Positions 22,248 to 33,026 of a stretch of DNA of 64,000 nt are shown here, one piece after another. Origin of the DNA: Trebouxia sp. TZW2008 (taxonomy: Eukaryota > Chlorophyta > Trebouxiophyceae > Trebouxiales > Trebouxiaceae); assembly GCA_002118135.1 (NCBI GenBank), contig BDIU01000109.1:33860-97859 (forward strand), in the 5' to 3' direction. Made by a program: the position numbers and the translations under genes. The notes below the pieces were generated by a model, which had not been told where the DNA came from, did not search any database, and saw only the letters and a program-made list of their open reading frames with translations. Position 1 is the stretch's first letter; every line of letters begins with the position of its first letter.

Positions 22248-25200
22248 CTATGACAGCTCAAAACCAGCATTTGCAGTAATAGCATACAGCAGCTTTTCTT
22301 TCAATGTGGCAGCTCTCCTGTAGTTGGGCAGCTTCAGCATGTTGTAACAGGTACTTGCTGATGGAAGTCTGTCCACATCTTTGCCTCCTACTGCTGCCAG
22401 CAATGACGCCTCACAAGGCACCTATGCAGCAAACATGATTAGTGAACTTGATATCCTTAACTGTCAGCCGAGAGCTGTCAATCACAGAGCCAACAGACGA
22501 GGGTCTCAAGAGTTGCCAGCAAGTGCGCCTCACAAGACACCTACACAGCATAACTTCATCACTTGACTTGCCTCAGAAAGAGTGCTGCCTGATGGTAATC
22601 TTTCCACATCTTTGCCTCCTACTGCTGCCAGCAAAGGTACCTCACAGGGCACCTGCACAGCATAGTTTCATCACTTTACTTGCCTCAAAAAGAGTGCTGC
22701 CTGGTGGTAGTCGGTGGACAGCTGTGCCTCCTGCTGCTGCTAGCAAAGACGCCTCACAAGGCACCTGCAGAGCGTATAACAACATATGTAAACAGTCACT
22801 TGTCTGCAAAAGCTGTGGGCAGGACTTTGTGCATAAGACCATGAGACACATGCTGCTTTGACAGCTGGCAAGGGACCTGCAAACCGTATAACATTGGTCT
22901 GCATTCAAAGCAGGCGGAGATTTTAGCTTGGCAATCAGGATCTGTGCATCCCGCACTAAAGCATCACTTGAAGCCTGTAAGTACAATTACTTGAATGCCT
23001 TTGCAGAAAAGGTGTGCATGGCTGTGGTTTTGTGCATATAAGCTGGTTTATGTCAGAGATTGTGTCAGAACACTAGCTCAACTCTCAGCGAAGGTTGCAT
23101 TGCATGCCCCAAAACAAAAGCTTGGCAGTCAGAGTGTGATCACATGCACCTTGTGGAGCGTGAGAAACAAGACTAGGCACTGCTCAAAGGCGCTCAGAAC
23201 ATGCTTGGTCACAAAAGCTTACCAGACTTGAAACAATCTAGATGTTTTGACAGGTACCTTGTGAATTGTGAGGGGCGGGTTGAGGTACTTGAAACCCCCA
23301 AGTGGTGCGCGGCTGCAAGAGGTTGCAAACCTCATGAAAGCTTGCTGCTCCTTGTCTGTCAGGCTGTTCATCACCTGCCACACAGAAGGCGGAATGTGTC
23401 TAAAAAATTTTGGTGCACACGCAGCTGATTGAGATGCTTGAACCCTCCTAGGGGCAGTCCTCTACAAGGTCATGACCCAGACTCTCATGCTCCCATAGTC
23501 CACAGTGCTGACAGAGAGAGAGACTACACGCTTTGCCCAGCCGATATTTCTAAACTTGGGCTGGGGGCTGCCGCTCTTTGGGGTTGCCGCTCTCTGGGGC
23601 CGCTCTCGGGCGCTCTCTGGGGGTTCGCTCTCTAGGGCCGCTCTCTGCTTGAGAACGAGGGCGGTTGATGGCGACGGGCTTTGCTGGATGGTGGCCAGCT
23701 GCGGCAAGCTGTTGTAAGCTGATCGCGTGTGTCAAAAGCTGATCAAATATTGAGACAATCAAGGCAATCAAGAATAAATTTGAACACCTGCGTATGATCC
23801 CTTTCACCAAAAACTGATCTCATGGTGTCAGTCTGAGATGTCAAAAGAGAAGCATACTGTTGCCTAAGCGGCTGTAAAAGATAGCACTCAAACACAAGAT
23901 TAATCTCATCAGCAATTGACCCACAGCCACAATGAGCACAAATCCTGTCTGTCCTATTGACCCGTGGCCCACCCACAAGGCAATGAATGGCAACAGGCAA
24001 CTGTGATGTTACGTGTGTGCATGCTGCATGCAAACTGACTTGATGAGCGACACATTTTGTCCAGAGCAGCTTGATGGTGCAGTTGTCTATGGAGTAGCCT
24101 CCCTATTGGTCTGATGTGCAGTCATTATTGACTACAGCAACACCATGATACGGCACATGTGCATGCAAGATGACTGGCAAGCAACGTACCTTCCAGAACA
24201 GCTTAATGGTGGCATTGTCTTTGGAGTAGCCGCCGCTATACTGTGCATGGGCTGCCATATCTGTCACATGTAAAGCTCCCATCTCCCCGCCGCCCAGCAG
24301 CTGATTCACCTCTTGGGCATTGAAAAGCTTCAGCCATGCTGGTGATATCACCTGGCAAGCAGAAGAGATCAATGATGTGATTCAGTGCCAGTCTTGTCAC
24401 TAATGAATGTGATGAATAAGATGAATGATGGACATGAGCTGCCATGTCTGTCACATCTGCAGCTCACATCTCTCCTCCACCAAGCAGCTGATTGACCTCT
24501 TGGGCGTGGAGCAGCCTTAGGCAACTGGCGGAATCACCTGATTAGTCATAAACATGAGTGATACAGTACACAAATGACATAGATAGCATAAGTACAGTGG
24601 AAATTACATTCTTTACGGCAACTGGGGTCATACTTGAGCCATGCCATGAGCAAAAGCTGCTGAAGATGAGGCCAGAGGTTTAGGCAAATGCCACTCTGCC
24701 GCCAGGTGAATGTACTGTAGCTTGTTCAGAGGATGCTAGACACTAGGTTGCCTAAGGTCATGTTGTTTGGTCAAGTCAAGGGATCAAATCCTCCAGGTTG
24801 CCCAAGGAAGATCTGGAATGACATTCTTTTGTCTGAATTCCAACAGTTGAACATCAGGCGTCCATATCGCGATGCTCAAGACAAGCCTGCCTGGCGAGAT
24901 AGGACTTGTGCCACACATACCTAGCAGTATATGCTGGAACATGCAATCATTATGAACATTATTATGATTGTTCAGAGGGAGGGTGGGGGCTTGTTCAGGG
25001 CTGGGGTGGGACTGGGAGAAGCGGGCAGGGAGGGGAGGGGTGGGAGGGTGGGGGTTTGGGGGGAGTTGCGTACTTGAGCCATGCCATGAGCAAGCTGAAA
25101 TGCGGCGTTTGTGCAAGTGCCAGTCTTGGCCATGTGAATGTACTGTAGCTTATTGCATTGCAAGAGGGGGCAGATGTTGTTTGCAATAAGCAAGCATTCC

Positions 25201-28200
25201 ACAGCTGAGCCAATCCACGAGCAAAAGCTGAAGATGCGGCCAGGCGTCTGTGCAAATGTCAATCTGCCGGCAGGTGAGTACACTGTAGCTTATTGCAAGA
25301 GGGCAGGTGGTGCCCAGGGGTGGGGTTGGGGGTGGGAGAGGGGTGGAGGTATTACATACCTGAGCCAGCCCACGAGCAAAAGCTGCTGAAGAAGCAGCCA
25401 AGCGGCCATTCAGATGCCAATCTGCTGCCAGGTGAATGTACTGTAGCTTGTTGGCGCTGGTGACCGCTAGTTGGTTCCCTCCAGGCACCAAGTTATGCAC
25501 AGTTCTGACGCCGAAGGTTTCATCCTCTACTGAGAAATCCAAGCACAGGTCCGCTGCATCGCCTTCATAGCTACCCACAGCAGCAAGACAGTCACATTTC
25601 TACTATGAGCACAGGATTTCACTAGTTCCATATCCACGTGAAGGCTGCAGTCTATGCACGACTTGAGCACAGGCGTGACAGTGACATGAAATGATGCTGT
25701 TTACGCAGCCCAAGTGCACAATTTTTGTGACACTGCTGGAAGAGCTCTGTCATCAGTCTCTTTTACAGCAGCTTGACTCCGCTGTGCATGACAACATGCT
25801 CCCCAACAGCGTATTTGAACTGTAAGACTGAAGATACACTGACTGTTAGGGGCGCTGGTAGCTTTAACGGTCTTTGCTTTTGCACACAGTCTGGACAGGC
25901 TTTGGGCATGCCATTTGCATTGAGCCAGGATACTGTGCTTTTCAAAGCCTACAATTTTGAAGAGGTGAAAACAACTCAGAGTTAAGGCAACGTGGAGTTG
26001 TTTAGGGTTTGGGGCTTACCCTTTGAGCTGCACCAGGCTGCGGTACAATTCAGAATCCAGGGCTGCCAAGTCATCAAACATAGGGCGCCTGCCCTGAAGC
26101 CGGGCTACAAAAAAGGGCGCCAAAGGCACATCCAGCAAAATGCCCTCATACAGGGCCTTTCCTACCACCAGCCCCAGAAACTCTAATAGCCCCAGGCCAT
26201 TTGGAACTTGACTTGCGGTTGGCTGTGGGTAGGCCAAACCCTCTAGGGTTGATGTGAACAGGCCATAGTTGGCATCAAAGCCAGTGGCAATGGCCTGCAG
26301 ACAAACAGAGTCATCATGTTTTAGCTAAATAATCAGCGCTTGATGGACACATGGGCACTGCCTTACCTGGCACATGCAATCAGCCTCATTGGCTCAACAA
26401 AGCATGTAAATATTGCTGCTGCTGCTTGTTTCTGTTGCAAACCCTGAGAGCTGACATCCAGCCAAAAGCTGGGACGCTTGGATTCATTTTGTTGCAAACC
26501 CTGAAAGCTGACACTCAGTCAAAAGCTGGGGCGCTTTGATTCATTCTGGTGCAAACCCTGAAAGCTGACATTCAGCCAAAACCTGAGACGCTTTGGTTTG
26601 TTCTGGTGCGAACCCTGCAAGCTGACATTCAGCCAAAACCTGGCTCGTTTTGATAAAAGCCAGCCATTGTGTTTAGCCCATTTACTGCACGCAATCAGTC
26701 CCAGCAAGTGTCATTGATTGATGGAACAGAGATCCCTGCAACAAACAGACCAGTCAGAGCTGCCGGTCTTGATCAGAAGTGGTTATTGGAGTGTTCATCC
26801 TGAAAACTACAAAGCACAGGTGTACTGAAGGACTGCCTTTGCTGTGGCTTAAAAAGAAAGCTTTCAAGATGCTGTACTGCAAAAAAATTCTACTTTGTAT
26901 GCCACAGTGAGGACTGTCTGCAAACAGAAAAAAGGAAAGAAAAGAAGGAGTCTACTCCGTGAGGCATGTTTGAGAGGCCTCGAATAGACCGTGGCGTCCC
27001 TGTATTGCTCTTCAAATCTTCACCTGTTTCAGAACTTCTTTGACCAGGTTATTGTGAAATAGTCGCAACACCCTCTTGTCATGCATGGCAAGACAAAAAT
27101 CACCCATAATGCACCTATGAAAGACTGAACCAAAACACTGGGAAAATGCTGGTTCACCTGTTCCAAGAGCTTTTTGACCAGGTCGCCATAGTCTAGAACT
27201 GCTTCAAGCATGCTTTCACACAACTTAAGTAACATGCTTCCACATCAACTTCTTCAACATCTGTTTCACCATGTATGCCAGGAGTAATTTATATCTGTGA
27301 ACATCTATTTCACCTGCTCCAAGAATTCTTTGACTAGACCACCATAGTCTAGGCCTGCTTCCAACATGCCCTGCTCGTTGATGAAGGACACCACCAAACG
27401 GCCCTTCAAGGATTGCCCTGCCTTGTGAAGTGCAGCCCAGCCATCTTGCAGCAAGCTATTTCTGTGGATGGTGACCTTTAGGAGGGGTGATCCCCCCTCC
27501 CTAGGGGGTTTGTCCCACCGGCCCCTGCAAACACAGAGCGCAAATGCAACACTGCCGACAACAAAGGTAAACTTTGGTTTTTGACAGATATGCCACTGTG
27601 GATGGTGACCTTCATGGGGGTGGTCCACCCTCACTAGGGGGTTCATCCCAGCGGCCCTCTGCAATAATAGATTCACCATGCACTACTGCCAAGCAAAGCT
27701 GAAGCCGACAAATGTGGAAAAGCCATGCTACTGCAATAGCAATTCACAAGACGAACTGAGCTTGCAACTACCTAGCTGAAACATCACAAAAACTTTTCTG
27801 AACACTCCAGAACCTGTCCTTAGCATCACTTGTGTTTTGCAATTCAGCACCCCAGACAAGTCTGGGACTTTGCTTGGATCCTACGATGGACATGGACTAC
27901 ACTGTATTTTGGCTGACTCATACCAGAGGCTATACACATCTGTGAATCATTGCAACGCACTCATCCTGCATGTAACATTACACAATGCTCTTTGTCTCAT
28001 TCAGTTGAGCTGTCAAGACCAGCAAACGAATCTCTTGAATGCAAAAGCAATCGTCACATCAAGACATCGCTCCAGTGAAACTTGACGTCACATACCGTTC
28101 TTTGTCTGCGTCCACCAGAGCTCTGAAAACCAGCAACCTGTGCTCAAACGGTATACATTGAGGGGCTGTGCCAAGCAGCCCTGCCAGGGCAGCTGGCCAA

Positions 28201-31200
28201 CCTCCTGCCCCTCTGCCAACAGCCCTGCACATAGAATGCAATATACTCACATGATGTCATCACGTTCACATGCATTCTCACATGCATGCTCACACTCCAT
28301 GTAACATTCATGCTGCTGATACAGCTGATATAAGTGTTTCCACTGGTGCTGTGTAGCAGGTGACCACGGCAATAGAGCGATATACTTTTAGCAGCAGGCA
28401 TGAATTTTCAAGGTGCTTTGATCTGCACAGTTTGGCAGCCAGTGCTGTCAGCCTCAGCAAGGGGCTGGAGATTGATGTCAAGGCACAATCATGGCTAGGT
28501 CCCTATGAGGTCAAGCAGAAGCAAATGGAAAACAAAGTCAGCTACCAAGTTCCTACACGCATGGACACTGCCAACTATAGCACATGCACTTGCTTGCAGA
28601 CACCAAAGTCAAAGCACCATTACAAAGATACCTGCACAATTTAGAGCAGTTGCACAATTTAGAGCAGATGCAGTACAACATCAAAAAATTCATGACGTGT
28701 ATCGCAGCTGTCAGCTTAAAAGGGTGAGTCACAGAAGAGCATATTTGCTTCCATAACGAGCTCGGAGAGGCCCTGGGTCAGGGCTCTTGCAACTGTCCCT
28801 GCTGAGAGCTGCCCTTCCTATGCAAGGAGAACCGCAGCCTAGAATGTCAGGGATGTGTCACAAAAAGGCATTATTGCTTACATCACAGGGCTGATCTGGG
28901 ATTGGCCCTGGGTCAGGGCTCTTGCAACTGCCCCTGCTGAGAAGTGCCCTTCTTGTGCAGGCTCAGTTGCATTGAAGGGCTCCAGCCACAAAGAGGCAGG
29001 GCAGTACTGCCGCCGTACGTTACGCTCAAATAACGCCCGTAATACCACAGGCGCCCATTCTGACAACATTTTGGTTGCAGGAATGCTTGCTGAAGGGCAG
29101 CTGTGGTTCGCTTGCTTAGAAGCTGATGTGCACACTGCAAAGCCAAGCAATATTGCTTATAAAAAAGGTGGTCCCTATTGGATTGTGACAAGATGCTCTA
29201 CAGATTGGCAAGCTCAAGGCAAACACATTTGGCCCATAGCAATGTGTGTACATCAGCCGCTTGCAACTGCATGCATAGATGACCAAGGTTTGGACCAAAG
29301 TTGTTGTATTGCTATTACTTTTATATGTTCAACTCTGAGCTCCTTGCCTCAAATGCAAGATTCTTTCCCCGGACACAACAACCTGAACATATAATAGTAA
29401 TAGCAACAGTTACACATTCCAGCATGTGTGGCCTAAGTCCTGTCTTGCCAGGCAGGCTTGTTCTGAGCATCTTTGTAGGGACGTCTAACATTCAACTTTG
29501 TAAAGTCAGACAAAACAAGTTGAACACATACGCGGTACCTGGGACACCAGATTGAGAATTGAGTGACACCTGGTCAATTCAGGGCAGTTGCAATGCCCCT
29601 CTGCTGTGACAGCTTAAACACATCCTGGCACTCTGATGAGTGGTCATAGGAAAAGGGAGGAACACATAAAATAAAATGAATTCATTGCATTCAAGGCATG
29701 GGCCAGAATTGGCACAACATCATGTACCATGCTAAGAGCGTGGGAATGAGGCATTGGAAAGAATGGTCTGCATACCTGGTGTGCCTGGGAAATGTGTCCT
29801 GAACACCAGGGCATTCAGGGCAGTTGCAATGCCCCTCTGCTGTGACAAGGTGAACCCATCCTGGCGCTCATGAAAGTCTGCATCATCCAGAACCAGCAAA
29901 GCATGTGCGTAGATCCTGCAAATCACAGCAAGATCAGAACGGCCTGTTTACATGATTTCGTCAGGGCCTAGAGGTGTGTGCCTGCAGAAGTGATTCACAG
30001 TCTACTCAACCCATGCTACTACACAGACAGTTACAGTATTGCGAGCCATGCCATTATGTGGAATAAGCATGTTTTGCACTGCCAGGAAGGGCACATCAAC
30101 AGCTATGGTAACAGAGTGAAGTTGTTAAGCTTTTGTTGATGTTTGCTGTCAGCTGCACTTCTGCTGCAAGCAAGTCATACTGTGTGAGCTTGTTGAATGA
30201 GCACATTCTCTGCAGTGACATGCGTCATGACGTGCAGTCAAAGCCTGATGACGCTGCCAATCATCATGGTGTACAACCTTGCTAGTCAATTTCTATGACC
30301 AGGCTAGGTGCATACAGAAGCAGTGAAGTGCCGAACAATCTTGTCCAAAGCCACTGTGTGCCAGTGTACCTTGTCTCTGACTCATGCAATCCACTGCACA
30401 CTTTTTGACGTTTTGCTGGTAAGCTTGCCTGCAAAACAGACCCAGCCTAGGAGCATGTTGTGCATTGAGCCCCTGCCGCCCTGCTCTGAGGGACACTACA
30501 TCCCAGCCCCTTGTGGCTTCCTTGGGAGCTTCCATAGGCAAGCCCATGTTCATCGCGCACCATCTGCAACAGTCACTTCTGACCTCAGCAGTTGCTTTTG
30601 CCAGAGGAGCAAGACAACCAAGCGTGTACATGAAAAAGATCAGCAGGAACGCATAGCAAATCTGGTTGAAAGGCAGCCCACTGCTGCCACACTGAAATGC
30701 CCACTCCAATGCATGCTGACACATGGCTACGAGTGCAGCAACAGCAAAAGGAACAACTGAGTCATATAAAGCATGCCGTTACATCAGGTGATGTCACAGC
30801 AGGCAATGCAAGATTTGTTTTGCAGACCTGCCGCATCAGGCAAAGGCAAGATTGTCAGCCATTTATAGCAGAGGTTCCTGCATGACATGCACTGATTGCA
30901 ATCACAAAGGACAGCATTGGATTTGGACGTCTTTGCCAGCATGTAAAGGAGGCTGCATGCAATTTGTGGAAAAGCAAGGGTGGTGTGATTGAAATCCTCA
31001 AGCTGTGTGCGTATAGCTGTCAGCAATAAGCGCTGTGACATGTCCAAGGGTTCAAACATCTCAGACGTGACCAATCAGGCAGGCCAAACAAAGGTTGTAG
31101 GCTATTGCGCTGAGGCTGGAAAGCAGTCTAACCTCCAGAGCTGCTGCATGATGTTGCAGCCAAAGGCCAGGGCATTCACAAGGGCACTCACAATGGAACT

Positions 31201-32990
31201 GCCCTGCTGCCCCTGTGCAGTCAGAAGTGGCAAGCCTTCTAGCAGCAGGTGGTACAGGTCAGCCACCGCTGCCACAGCTGTGGTGGGGCTGCCACCGCTG
31301 CTCAGCAACTGAGCAATGAAAGTGCCCTCTGCCAAGGGCCATAGCCCTTGTGTTGTGCCTGGAGAACAGGCTTTGCTTTGATCCTAATCAGTGCACAAAG
31401 AAGCAGCACATCTGGCATCAGCAATGCACATTGTCACAAATGATAGCTTTGATGATAAGTGAAAATGACAGTTGCACAGCTTGCAAAAGCAAAATTTCTT
31501 CAACATCATTTTGGCCAACATGCAACGGCTGCTGTGCCTGCAGCTTAAAAAAGCAAAGTTTCTTGGGTTGCCTTTGGTGAGACAAGTTGCACAGTCGTGC
31601 AGACAAGTTTCAGACACCAATACATGCATGGGAACACATTCTGCTTGCAAAGTGGCTTTGTTGGGAGTCACATTTGTTTAAATTGCTCACCTGCTGCATA
31701 ACTGGCTTTGCTGCTGAATTCATTACTCAGGACAAAGCTCATGAGCCATGTAGCAGTATCCAAGAAAGCTTGCACCATACTGGGGCTTTCCAGGAGCTGA
31801 GACTTAGGCAAATATTGCAATGCCTTGGCTCCCTGCAATGCGAGCAACAACGTCATTGCAAATGTGAAGCACACTGTAACAAGTATGCTATGCTCAGGAG
31901 GCAACATGGACTTGCCGCTCTTCCAATGAACATATGCACAGCTGTTGCAGCTGATTCAAATGTGTATATGAACCATTGCATGGCTTTCAAGGACCTGACG
32001 CTTGGGCACAAACTGTGAGGCCTGAAAACCCTTGGCACAGTCCTGGCGGCAACCTAATACTCGGCAGGAATGGGTATTACCGTTCTGCATCAAGTGAAGT
32101 CTGTTATTACAGAGCAAGGGGGGTTCAGTGCAAACTTGTAGCACGTCTGACAGCTCGAGACGCATGATGCAGTTGCAAGCTTGTTCCATGTTGAGAGCGC
32201 TTCAAGTCTCACAAACATGCCTCACAAGCATCAGGATAGGTCAAGAACCCAGTCTGTAAGCTCTTCCAGCAATACAGCTATTCATCCAAATTGTCGTGAA
32301 AAAAGTGTGTGTGAATTCAAGGGCAAGAAGAGCTGAAGTTTCAGCCATTAAGGGTCAAAAGCCCAGAACACAGACCTGCATAACCTTGGTCTTGCGGTCC
32401 CCAACCAGCAGTTGTGCAAGATTGCCAAATGCCAAAACTGCATCTTCACTGCTGCTCAATCTGCTGGAAACCAACTTTTCCTTGCTGACAACTGAATCCT
32501 TGACCATTTGCTGCTGATGCATGCTGCTGCTGTCAGCATCTACACCACTGCTAGAGGGTTCTACGGCATGCCGTAAGGCTGTTATCATTGTCATTAGTAA
32601 GTGTGGCTGAGTCAGCTGCTTACGTGATGCTGCTGGGAGCTGAGTCAGCAGCTGAGGCGCAGTCACGACATGGCATACGAAATGCACAGCTGCTTGTGAA
32701 GTGTTGCAGTCACTTGCATATGCACCACAGCTCCCTGAAATGCCTGCTGCGCTGGAATTTGACTTTGGGTTTGAATTGGAATTTCCTGAAGCAGATGATG
32801 GCATTGATTCAGAGGCAATATTGGTTTCTGAAGTGCTAGCAGTGCTGTCTGGAATGTGAGGTGTCAGAGGCCTGAAGGCGGCATGCATTGTCATTTCAAC
32901 AAGCATCTGCTGCTGCGGCTGCGGCTGCTGCTGCGGCTGCGGCTGCTGATGCTGCTGCTGATGCTGCTGCTGATGCTGGTGCTGCTGATT

Positions 32991-33026
<36 letters not shown>

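Larger units (their letters stand above)
24615..25290 (-). repeat. Three donor-side copies of HECT exon 25360-25570
   Basis: The exon 3' half (encoding [20 protein letters not shown] ... FARGLAQ) is repeated downstream of the real exon, at about 25195-25285, 25065-25160 and 24620-24725. Coding similarity is kept but frames and lengths vary. Confidence 0.85.

Noticed and set aside
30293..30724. 143-codon minus-strand open frame as one exon
   Set aside because: Only 30429-30563 of it fits the HECT reading phase at both ends. The rest is flanking intron that happens to stay open.
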